A DNA stretch of 41,489 bases from an uncultured Clostridia bacterium (GTDB lineage: Bacteria > Bacillota > Clostridia > Peptostreptococcales > Anaerovoracaceae). The notes beneath the pieces were generated by a model. The model was not told the origin of the DNA, did not search any database, and was given only the letters and a program-made list of their open reading frames with translations. A program made the position numbers and the translations under genes. The number at the start of each line of letters is the position of its first letter. The stretch's first letter is position 1. Of the stretch, positions 35,601 through 41,489 are shown in pieces. Location of the stretch: assembly GCA_944386595.1 (NCBI GenBank), contig CALXBQ010000051.1:1-41489 (forward strand), given 5' to 3'.

Positions 35601-36940
35601 TCAGGATCAGATCCCTTAAGGCCGCCATGGAGGCGCGGGACAAAAACGACATTCATGTGGTTCCTGAAATCGAACCTTACGAGAGACTTCTCTTTACGGA
35701 GGAGATGAGAGAAAACTACACCATTCTCGTGCCGCAGATGTCACCGATACACTTCACCTATCTGGAAGCCGCCATGAGGTCATGCGGATACAATGCGGTG
35801 CTCCTTCCGGACGTTGACAAGAACTCGGTGGAGGAGGGGCTGAGATATATAAATAACGACGCGTGCTATCCTACCATCGTGACGCTGGGACAGATAATAT
35901 CGGCGCTTAAGTCGGGAGAATACGACCTGAACAAAACGGCCGTATTTATGAGCCAGACAGGCGGAGGCTGCAGAGCCAGCAATTACGTCGCCCTTCTGAG
36001 AAAGGCCCTTAAGGATCTCGATATGGAGCAGGTTCCCGTTGTTTCTTTTAACACGGTGGGCCTTGAAAAGAATCCGGGCTTTAAGATTACGCCGCAGATG
36101 GGCCTTAAGCTTGCGGTGGGAGTCGTGTACGGAGACCTTATCATGAGAGTCCTCTACGCTACGAGGCCTTACGAAAAGGTTCCGGGAACGTGTCAGGCCA
36201 TACTGGACAAGTGGCACGACAGGATAATCGACAACACCATTCACTTCAACAGGAGGGTCTTTGCAAAGAACCTGAAAGGTATAGTCGAAGACTTTGACAA
36301 AGTGGTGAGAACGGGAGAAGTAAAGCCTAAGGTAGGCGTCGTGGGAGAGATTCTCGTAAAATATCATCCTAACGCCAACAACGACATCGTAGGCATTATA
36401 GAGCAGGAGGGCGGAGAAGCCGTAGTCCTGGACATGCTCGACTTCTTCCTGTACGGAATGTACAGCAAACAGTTCAACTTCGAGCATCTTTCGGGAACTC
36501 ACAAGCAGAAGTCCGTGAACAACCTTGGAATCAAGGCCATAGAGTGGCTGAGAAAGCCTATGAGAAAGGCCCTCAGAGAGAGTAAGCACTTTACAGAACC
36601 CGCATACATAGAGGAGACGGCGGCTAACGCATCGCAGATCGCATCTTTGGGAAACCAGTGCGGTGAAGGGTGGCTCCTTACGGGTGAAATGATAGAGCTC
36701 ATTCACAGCGGAGTTGAAAACATCGTCTGCCTCCAGCCGTTTGCGTGTCTTCCTAACCACGTAATAGGCAAGGGCATGATGAAGGCACTGAGAAAGATGA
36801 ATCCTAAGGCGAATATAGTGGCTATAGACTACGACCCCGGCGCCAGCGACGTAAATCAGCTTAACAGAATCAAGCTGATGATGGCGACGGCTCACAAAAA
36901 TATAGAAGATGCTTGCCTTGAGGACGAAAAAACTGTATAA
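32696..36940 (+). CDS. Giant fused 2-hydroxyacyl-CoA dehydratase activase-like protein
   Basis: A 1414-residue protein with two BcrAD/BadFG ATPase modules. The first (about 1-260) has [13 protein letters not shown] and C121-AGGTGAF. The second (about 317-580) has [13 protein letters not shown] and CSSGCGSF from C441. Each module also has an RC(G/T)VF Cys as in Fe-S activases. A Cys-rich linker (CKGCENRC and GNRCEKG) leads to a DUF2229 region (about 665-890). A C-terminal HgdB-like part (about 1000-1400) has [24 protein letters not shown] and [15 protein letters not shown]. Known activases use ATP to inject an electron into a dehydratase; here activase and dehydratase-like parts share one chain. 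No partner dehydratase genes lie nearby, so the substrate is unknown. Confidence 0.9.
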   Translation: MKLGIDIGSTTVKLVLTEDSGDIIYSRYERHMSDVFEKVRELIQDLYDKYGDITLRPVITGSGGLSLATVLGIPFEQEVIACSRAVETLIPETDVAIELGGEDAKITFYGATIEQRMNGTCAGGTGAFIDQMAILLNTDAGGLNEAAKSHKMIYPIAARCGVFAKTDIQPLINDGASVPDLAASIFQAVVNQTISGLACGHTIRGKVAFLGGPLSFLSELRERFIETLELKDEDVIFPEDSRYFVAIGAAMLAEKSDEISLEALTDKLNNADQSQLSDTKHIEPLFASREEYDRFLARHGQHTIRRKDIKKARNEVYLGIDAGSTTTKATLIDKDNNLLYSFYRSNEGNPIEAVKTMLKELYSQLPENAFIANTCVTGYGEGLIKAAFKADMGEIETMAHYRAAEAFLPGVDFILDIGGQDMKCMKIKDGAIYNIMLNEACSSGCGSFLETYAKSVNLDTRAFAKEALFAENPVDLGTRCTVFMNSKVKQAQKEGATIGDISAGLSYSVIKNALYKVIKLRNPDEAGDKIVVQGGTFMNDAVLRSIEKIIGRDVVRPDIAGLMGAYGCALIAKENYIEDTESSILSREALDDFTVEHTNGRCKGCENRCILTINRFHDGSKFVTGNRCEKGAGGERSSNDIPDLYDYKFKRLFGYKPLSDFDAERGTIGIPRVLNMYEDYPFWFTFFSALKFRVVLSPASTKKIYEMGMETISSDTACYPAKLVHGHIKWLTEQGVKWIFYPCINYERNEDEGAPNHYNCPIVATYPEVIANNMDDVFEEYGVRFTHPFLPYDNDLRLAHELSEILKPYHIEKDEIMKAVTKARKEQNAFKDDIRKQGEYALRYARANHKKCVVLSGRPYHVDPEINHGINKLINSFDLVVLTEDSVAHMGKLERPLRVLDQWVYHSRLYKAADFAGRCDDVEIIQLNSFGCGLDAVTTDQVEEICRAHNKLYTVLKIDEGSNLGAIKIRIRSLKAAMEARDKNDIHVVPEIEPYERLLFTEEMRENYTILVPQMSPIHFTYLEAAMRSCGYNAVLLPDVDKNSVEEGLRYINNDACYPTIVTLGQIISALKSGEYDLNKTAVFMSQTGGGCRASNYVALLRKALKDLDMEQVPVVSFNTVGLEKNPGFKITPQMGLKLAVGVVYGDLIMRVLYATRPYEKVPGTCQAILDKWHDRIIDNTIHFNRRVFAKNLKGIVEDFDKVVRTGEVKPKVGVVGEILVKYHPNANNDIVGIIEQEGGEAVVLDMLDFFLYGMYSKQFNFEHLSGTHKQKSVNNLGIKAIEWLRKPMRKALRESKHFTEPAYIEETAANASQIASLGNQCGEGWLLTGEMIELIHSGVENIVCLQPFACLPNHVIGKGMMKALRKMNPKANIVAIDYDPGASDVNQLNRIKLMMATAHKNIEDACLEDEKTV

Positions 36941-36941
36941 T
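36913..36941 (+). promoter_or_regulatory. Promoter of the DUF1538-PII pair
   Basis: TTGCCT (36913-36918), 17-nt spacer, TATAAT (36936-36941), overlapping the end of the activase gene. It gives the pair an independent start with a leader of about 43 nt. Confidence 0.7.
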
Positions 36942-36990
36942 ATTCAGTACATGATAAGTTATTGCATAAAAATTAAAAAGAGGTGTATAT

Positions 36991-38523
36991 TTGAGCAACA
37001 GATCCATGCTTTATGAAAAGTTTCACGAAGCAGTGACATCCGTATTGCCCATAACCATTATAGTAATACTTCTTTGCTTTACCATTGCGCCGATTCCCAA
37101 CAACATGTTTGTTGCGTTTATAATCGGCGCAATTATGTTAATAGGAGGTATGGCTTTCTTTACACTGGGCGCCGATACGGCTATGACGCCTATAGGAAAC
37201 AAGGTCGGCTCGTGCATGACTAAATCCAGACGCGTCTGGGTAATCGTACTCGTCAGCTTTTTAATGGGTGTTATAATCACTGTTTCGGAGCCGGACCTTC
37301 AGGTTCTGGCAGATCAGATACCTACCATAGAGAATGCGGTAATAATCATTGCCGTAGCTCTCGGAGTGGGCATCTTTCTCGTAATAGCGATGCTGAGAAT
37401 TCTCTTCGGCATACCGCTTTCATATCTTTTAATCGGTTTTTACATCATAGTTTTTATTACGGCAACATTTGTTCCTAAGGACTTCTGGGCGGCAGCCTTT
37501 GATTCCGGAGGAGTTACAACGGGACCTATGACGGTACCTTTCATAATGGCTCTCGGTGTGGGCGTTTCCAATATACGAAGCGACAGACACGCCGGAAACG
37601 ACAGCTTTGGTCTCGTAGCTCTCTGTTCCATAGGACCTATACTTGCAGTGCTCATTTTAGGGCTTTTATATCCTGCGGAAGGAGCGTATACTCCCGTTGA
37701 GATTCCTGAAGGAAACAGCTCTCAGGACGCCATAATGCTCTTCGTTTCGGAGTTTCCGAAGTATCTGGAGGAGGTTGCAATAGCTCTTGCGCCTATAATA
37801 CTGTTCTTCCTGCTGTTTAACGTCATGGTTATAAAGCTGGAGAAGAAGGCTCTTGTCAAAATCTGTATCGGCCTGGTTCACACGTATATAGGACTGGTGC
37901 TTTTCCTTACGGGTGTAAACGTGGGATTCATGCCTGTTGGTAATTACATAGGAAAGCTTATAGGCTCAACAGATATATTCTGGATACTGATTCCTCTCGC
38001 CATGGTGATAGGATACTTTATCGTTGCGGCGGAGCCGGCCGTTCACGTGCTTAACAAGCAGGTAGAAGAGATTACTGCGGGAACCATTCCTGCAAGAGCC
38101 ATGGAGCTGAGCCTTTCTATCGGAATGGCAATTTCCCTTGCCCTTGCAATGATACGGGTAATTACCGGAATTTCGGTCATGTGTTTTCTCATACCGGGAT
38201 ATTCAATAGCGCTTCTGCTGTCTTTGTTTACGCCAAAAATATTTACGTCAATCGCTTTTGACTCCGGCGGAGTTGCTTCGGGACCTATGACGGCGACGTT
38301 CCTTCTGCCTTTTGCCATGGGAGCGTGCGAGGCCATAGGCGGCGTTGACAGAATCATCACCGACGCATTCGGAATAGTCGCTATGGTAGCGATGACGCCT
38401 CTCATCATGATTCAGCTTCTGGGCGGAATCTACAGGCTCAGAACGAGAAAAGAAGAGACCATGAGAATCAGAATGCAGGAAACGATTCAGCAGTTTGCCG
38501 ACGAAGATATAATAGAGCTGTAA
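36991..38523 (+). CDS. DUF1538 membrane protein with internal duplication
   Basis: A 510-residue polytopic membrane protein made of two homologous halves. FDSGGVTTGPMT starts at residue 170 and FDSGGVASGPMT at residue 423, so the repeat length is 253 residues, half the protein. A second repeated element is FFTLGADTAMTPIGNKVGS in the first half and FLTGVNVGFMPVGNYIGK in the second. The Gly-rich repeated loops suggest a transport path with inverted or parallel halves. The start is TTG 36991, with AGAGGTG 8 nt before. It is paired with a tandem PII-like gene 19 nt downstream. The family has no established substrate that I know. Confidence 0.9.
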   Translation: MSNRSMLYEKFHEAVTSVLPITIIVILLCFTIAPIPNNMFVAFIIGAIMLIGGMAFFTLGADTAMTPIGNKVGSCMTKSRRVWVIVLVSFLMGVIITVSEPDLQVLADQIPTIENAVIIIAVALGVGIFLVIAMLRILFGIPLSYLLIGFYIIVFITATFVPKDFWAAAFDSGGVTTGPMTVPFIMALGVGVSNIRSDRHAGNDSFGLVALCSIGPILAVLILGLLYPAEGAYTPVEIPEGNSSQDAIMLFVSEFPKYLEEVAIALAPIILFFLLFNVMVIKLEKKALVKICIGLVHTYIGLVLFLTGVNVGFMPVGNYIGKLIGSTDIFWILIPLAMVIGYFIVAAEPAVHVLNKQVEEITAGTIPARAMELSLSIGMAISLALAMIRVITGISVMCFLIPGYSIALLLSLFTPKIFTSIAFDSGGVASGPMTATFLLPFAMGACEAIGGVDRIITDAFGIVAMVAMTPLIMIQLLGGIYRLRTRKEETMRIRMQETIQQFADEDIIEL

Positions 38524-38542
38524 CGGGAGAGGTGAGATTTAT

Positions 38543-39250
38543 ATGGAAGGATTACATCTTGTAACTGCGGTTACCGACCGTCACAGAGCTGAGAAGGTAA
38601 TACGCATTTTCAACGAAAACAACGTGTTTACCACAGACGTTGTCCTCGGAAACGGTACCGCTTCTTCGGAAGTGCTTGACTATCTGTATCTTACTCCCGT
38701 GGAGAAGGCCATCGTTTTCGGCATAATTACGGATTCGGGAGTTTCGCAGCTTTTCAAGGACTTCAAGAACAAAATGTACATAGAGGTTCCGGGAAACGGA
38801 ATAGTCGTTTCGGTTCCCTTAAACAGCGTCGGAGGAAAGAGAAGCTTTGAATACATTCTTGACGGACAGACACTGGGTTCCGGTGACAGAAAGTCGTCTA
38901 TTTTTGCAGAAAGAGAGAAGAGAATGGCTGTAAATACTGATTTTGAACTGCTCTTCGTCATCGCTAACGAAGGCTACACGGATTTGATAATGGATGCGGC
39001 AAGAAGCGCCGGGGCTTCGGGAGGCACCGTAATAAAGGCGAAGGGTACCGGAGCGGAGTACACCGAAAAATTCTTCGGCTTTTCCATCGCATCGGAAAAG
39101 GAGATACATTTCATCGTAGTTCCCGCCCAGGGCAGAAACAACATAATGAAAGCCATTATGGAAAAGGCCGGCCTTGACTCCAAGGCCCAGTCCATCGTTT
39201 TCTCCCTTCCGGTGAGCAACGCCATAGGACTCTGGCAGCCTGAACAATAG
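38543..39250 (+). CDS. Tandem PII-like (GlnB-type fold) regulatory protein
   Basis: A 235-residue protein with two ferredoxin-like PII-type domains (about 1-110 and 130-230). The second keeps the PII hallmarks GASGGTVIKAKGTG (about 155-168), FSIASEKEIHFIVVP and a C-terminal FSLPVSNAIGL. The first is diverged: it has VFTTDVVLGNGTASSE at the matching site and lacks GGT. The canonical uridylylated T-loop Tyr is not recognisable. Encoded 19 nt after the DUF1538 transporter-like gene, as GlnK is beside AmtB, so it probably gates or senses for that membrane protein. AGAGGTGAG precedes ATG 38543. Confidence 0.85.
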   Translation: MEGLHLVTAVTDRHRAEKVIRIFNENNVFTTDVVLGNGTASSEVLDYLYLTPVEKAIVFGIITDSGVSQLFKDFKNKMYIEVPGNGIVVSVPLNSVGGKRSFEYILDGQTLGSGDRKSSIFAEREKRMAVNTDFELLFVIANEGYTDLIMDAARSAGASGGTVIKAKGTGAEYTEKFFGFSIASEKEIHFIVVPAQGRNNIMKAIMEKAGLDSKAQSIVFSLPVSNAIGLWQPEQ

Positions 39251-39253
39251 TAA

Positions 39254-39282
39254 TTGCAAAGCTGCTGCTTTTGGTGTATAAT
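39254..39282 (+). promoter_or_regulatory. yebC promoter
   Basis: TTGCAA (39254-39259), 17-nt spacer, TATAAT (39277-39282). Transcription should start near 39289, 44 nt before the yebC ATG. Confidence 0.85.
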
Positions 39283-39332
39283 ATCACGGTTGTTAATGAT
39301 AAAAATTTATATAAAGAACAGGAGGTGTCTCG

Positions 39333-40058
39333 ATGGGAAGACACGGTACAATAGCGGGCAGAAAGGCGGCTCAGGACTCTAAGAGAGCTGCAATGTTCAC
39401 AAAATATGCAAAGGCAATCACCGTAGCCGCAAAGGACGGCGGAGATCCTGAATACAATGCGGGACTGAGAGTTGCCATAGAAAAGGCTAAGGCGATCAGT
39501 ATGCCTAACGATAACATCCAGAGAGCCATTAAGAAGGGAACAGGCGAGCTGGAAGGCGTATCCTACGAGGAGCTGTCCTTTGAGGGATACGGCGCAGGCG
39601 GAGTTGCCGTTATCGTAGACTGCCTTACGGATAACACCAACAGAACTACATCTTTTGTCAGATCCACCTTCGACAAGCACGGCGGAAACCTGGGAACCAA
39701 CGGTTGCGTATCCTACATGTTTTCCAGAAAGGGCGTGATTCTCATCGAGAAGACTGACGCCATAGATGAAGATTCCCTTATGGAAACGGCTCTCGAGGCA
39801 GGCGCCGACGATATGATAACTCATGACGACAGCTTTGAGATTCAGACAGAGCCTTCGGCATACGCTGATGTACATCAGGCTCTCACCGACGCGGGCTACG
39901 AGCTGGTGGAATCCGACATCGAGTACGTTCCTTCCGTAGAGGCTACTCCGGGAGAGGATGACATCAAGAAGCTGAGGAAGATGATCGACATCTTCGAGGA
40001 TAACGACGACGTGCAGAAGGTTCATACCAACTGCGCCATAGATCTTTACGAAGAATAA
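39333..40058 (+). CDS. yebC: YebC/PmpR family protein (TACO1 family)
   Basis: A 241-residue cytosolic protein of the YebC/TACO1 family, annotated as a DNA-binding regulator and more recently linked to translation of proline-rich stretches. The N-terminus MGRHGTIAGRKAAQDSKRAA is the family hallmark, followed by MPNDNIQRAIKKGTGE (about 50-65) and YEGYG-like FEGYGAGGVAVIVDCLTDN. The C-terminal domain ends with the EDNDDVQKVHTN stretch. Length and domains are normal. AGGAGGTG precedes ATG 39333; it has its own promoter and is followed by a terminator and a small RNA gene. Confidence 0.96.
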   Translation: MGRHGTIAGRKAAQDSKRAAMFTKYAKAITVAAKDGGDPEYNAGLRVAIEKAKAISMPNDNIQRAIKKGTGELEGVSYEELSFEGYGAGGVAVIVDCLTDNTNRTTSFVRSTFDKHGGNLGTNGCVSYMFSRKGVILIEKTDAIDEDSLMETALEAGADDMITHDDSFEIQTEPSAYADVHQALTDAGYELVESDIEYVPSVEATPGEDDIKKLRKMIDIFEDNDDVQKVHTNCAIDLYEE

Positions 40059-40064
40059 TTATGC

Positions 40065-40112
40065 TCCGGCTGCGGGCCCGCGGTAAAAACGTGTGGCACA
40101 CGGCCGGATTTT
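40065..40112 (+). terminator. Branched terminator-like structure after yebC
   Basis: TCCGGC (40065-40070) pairs with GCCGGA (40103-40108), followed by TTTT. It encloses two smaller hairpins, a GCGGGCCCGC palindrome and CGTGT/ACACG. It overlaps the -35 region of the small RNA promoter. Confidence 0.6.
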
Positions 40113-40122
40113 GTATTATAAT
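40093..40122 (+). promoter_or_regulatory. Promoter of the 6S-like RNA
   Basis: A perfect -10 box TATAAT (40117-40122) lies 18 nt from a 4/6 -35 match GTGGCA (40093-40098). Start predicted near 40129, exactly at the foot of the RNA's closing stem. Confidence 0.7.
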
Positions 40123-40128
40123 AGAGTT

Positions 40129-40309
40129 GCCTGGGACTTGCGTTAAGGCTTCATAATTGAACCTACACTAATTTTACGGGAATCCGGCGTCCGTCAGCTG
40201 TTATGTCATGCCGCCTTTGTCTGCGGAAGACAGAGAGATGAAGGCAGGATACCCACCTATCGAACGATAGGGCGTCAATTATTCCTTAACGGAGCTTCCG
40301 GGTTTTTAT
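40129..40309 (+). ncRNA. ssrS: Probable 6S RNA
   Basis: About 180 nt with no ORF. The ends pair in a long closing stem: 40130-40148 with 40284-40302, 17 of 19 positions paired, followed by a T-rich tail (GGTTTTTATTTT). The interior is a mostly paired rod with an open middle, and contains ACCTACACTA (about 40172-40181) and ATACCCACCT, elements I associate with Firmicute 6S RNAs. 6S RNA mimics an open promoter and holds the housekeeping RNA polymerase in stationary phase. Identification rests on shape, size, promoter and motif memory, not on a covariance search. Confidence 0.78.
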
Positions 40310-40323
40310 TTTGGAGGCATGAT

Positions 40324-40866
40324 ATGAATTTACCTAATAAGCTTACGGTTTTGCGCGTAGTGGCAGTGCCGTTTTTTATCGCCTGCTATATGCTGGAGTT
40401 TTTCGTTCCCGCTTTTATAATTTTCATAGCGGCGTCTTTTACGGACATGCTGGACGGCAAAATCGCCAGAAAGTATAACCTGGTTACCAACTTCGGAAAG
40501 ATTATGGATCCTCTGGCCGATAAGATTCTCGTATATTCGGCATTCTGCCTCATGGTGGAAGGCGGTATGGTTCCGGCGTGGATGCTCATCATCATACTTG
40601 CGAGGGAATTTGCCATTGCGGGAATGCGTTCGGTGGCCGCTGCGGAAGGCATAGTTATCGCAGCCGGAATGAGCGGAAAGATAAAGACGGTGCTTCAGAT
40701 GATAGCCGTTCCGCTGCTTCTTCTCACGTCGGCCTTAAAAGACACGGACGTATACGGCGGATTTAACGTTGCGGGACAGATATTCCTCTGGGCGTCTCTC
40801 GTAATGACAGTATATTCAGGAGCTGAGTACATCATTAAGAATAAATCGGTATTTTCAATGAAATAG
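40324..40866 (+). CDS. pgsA: CDP-diacylglycerol-glycerol-3-phosphate 3-phosphatidyltransferase
   Basis: Membrane enzyme making phosphatidylglycerol-phosphate, the committed step to phosphatidylglycerol and cardiolipin. The CDP-alcohol phosphotransferase motif DG-x2-AR-x8-G-x3-D-x3-D is complete: D44, G45, A48, R49, G58, D62 and D66. Four to six hydrophobic segments; 180 residues is normal. GGAGG (40313-40317) immediately follows the T-tract of the 6S-like RNA, so some expression may come from read-through. It uses glycerol-3-phosphate, linking it to gpsA and plsY elsewhere in the window. Confidence 0.96.
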   Translation: MNLPNKLTVLRVVAVPFFIACYMLEFFVPAFIIFIAASFTDMLDGKIARKYNLVTNFGKIMDPLADKILVYSAFCLMVEGGMVPAWMLIIILAREFAIAGMRSVAAAEGIVIAAGMSGKIKTVLQMIAVPLLLLTSALKDTDVYGGFNVAGQIFLWASLVMTVYSGAEYIIKNKSVFSMK

Positions 40867-40875
40867 TTTAACGGT

Positions 40876-40906
40876 GCGCGAAGGCTTTACGGCTTTCGCG
40901 TATTTT
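40876..40906 (+). terminator. Weak terminator between pgsA and cinA
   Basis: CGCGAA (40877-40882) pairs with TTCGCG (40895-40900), with a short inner GGC-type pairing, followed by TATTTT. Partial read-through into cinA is likely. Confidence 0.55.
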
Positions 40907-40918
40907 GCGAGGTGAAAA

Positions 40919-41489
40919 ATGAAGGCGGCAATTTTAAGCGTAGGAACCGAGATACTTTTCGGACAGATTGTAAACACCAACACGGTGTATCTCTCGAGGG
41001 AACTTAACACTTTAGGCATAGACGTAATGTACCACTATACGGCAGGCGATAACTCGGGAAGGCTTGCGGACATGTTGAAGATGGCCTTTCGGGACTGCGA
41101 CATGGTCATAACCACGGGAGGTCTGGGACCTACGGAGGATGACCTTACCAAGGAGACCGTGTGCAGTGTTATGGGAGATACCCTTGAAATGAACGAAAAG
41201 TGCCTCGCAGACCTTGAAGCTGTCTTTTCGCGAAGGGGATACACTCTGACAGAGAATAACTACAAGCAGGCTATGATGCCGACAAAGGCCGTAGTATTCG
41301 ACAACGACGCAGGCACAGCTCCGGGCTTTGCCCTTACGACGGAAGGTAAAACGGTCATCTGTATGCCGGGACCGCCACGGGAGATGACGAGAATGTGGGA
41401 GAGAAGAGTGAGACCTTATCTTCTCAGCCTCAGCGACTCCGTGATTTATTACAGGCTGTTAAGGACGTTCGGAATAGGCGAGTCAAAGC
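40919..41489 (+). CDS. cinA: CinA-like competence/damage-inducible protein A (partial, runs off right edge)
   Basis: 190 codons are visible and the frame is open at the window edge. The N-terminus MKAAILSVGTEILFGQIVNTN is the CinA MoCF-like domain start. TTGGLGPTEDDLTKETV (about residues 64-80) and ICMPGPPREMTRMW (about 150-163) are the conserved molybdopterin-binding-type loops. Such proteins act as ADP-ribose pyrophosphatase and, in the missing C-terminal part, often nicotinamide-nucleotide deamidase. The gene usually sits between pgsA and recA, as the pgsA neighbour here suggests. GAGGTGAAAA precedes ATG 40919. Confidence 0.93.
   Translation, partial: MKAAILSVGTEILFGQIVNTNTVYLSRELNTLGIDVMYHYTAGDNSGRLADMLKMAFRDCDMVITTGGLGPTEDDLTKETVCSVMGDTLEMNEKCLADLEAVFSRRGYTLTENNYKQAMMPTKAVVFDNDAGTAPGFALTTEGKTVICMPGPPREMTRMWERRVRPYLLSLSDSVIYYRLLRTFGIGESK

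Noticed and set aside
1-41489. CRISPR arrays, insertion sequences, prophage genes, tRNA or rRNA genes
   Set aside because: I saw no repeated direct units with spacers, no transposase or integrase motifs and no cloverleaf-ending CCA regions in the intergenic DNA.

Overview
The window is a stretch of low-to-mid GC chromosome from an anaerobic Firmicute, most likely class Clostridia. The evidence is a valS T-box leader, a CIRCE-controlled clpB, a split ThrE-type exporter pair, the plsX-rnc-smc-ftsY order, a murT/gatD pair, an A-type RNase P RNA and a very large fused 2-hydroxyacyl-CoA dehydratase activase. A family XIII / Anaerovoracaceae-like organism would fit, but that is a guess. Nearly all genes are on the + strand, with short gaps or overlaps. 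I saw no prophage, insertion sequence, CRISPR array or tRNA gene.

Left part (1-8070): a broken XRE regulator fragment, then promoter, T-box and valS. A folate/lipid/export run follows: folC, a YegS-type lipid kinase, a GNAT, two ThrE halves and a short GT51 transglycosylase. It ends in a strong terminator facing a minus-strand CNNM/CorC transporter (8120-9457). That gene's leader holds a complete-looking 22-codon small ORF with its own promoter, Shine-Dalgarno and terminator.

Centre (9748-25980): an extended -10 promoter starts a long, closely packed run. The order is glyA, plsX, rnc, smc, ftsY, der, plsY, gpsA, miaB, a corrinoid adenosyltransferase, an ATP-grasp enzyme, murT, a gatD homologue and an M50 protease. 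It combines one-carbon metabolism, phospholipid synthesis, chromosome and ribosome maintenance and cell-wall precursor modification. The GatD homologue has lost both residues expected to catalyse glutamine hydrolysis, and it sits behind an ATP-grasp ligase of the sugar-transfer type.

Right part (25981-41489): CIRCE and promoter with clpB; a minus-strand FadR-type regulator whose -10 box lies 6 nt from its ATG (probably leaderless); nth and a GNAT; rnpB; a MATE exporter; the 1414-residue activase. A separately promoted pair follows: a duplicated DUF1538 membrane protein and a tandem PII-like protein. Then come yebC, a probable 6S RNA, pgsA and the start of cinA, which runs off the right edge.

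The best candidates for new biology are the 22-codon ORF upstream of the CNNM gene, the ATP-grasp/MurT/catalytically dead GatD cassette, and the DUF1538-PII pair.
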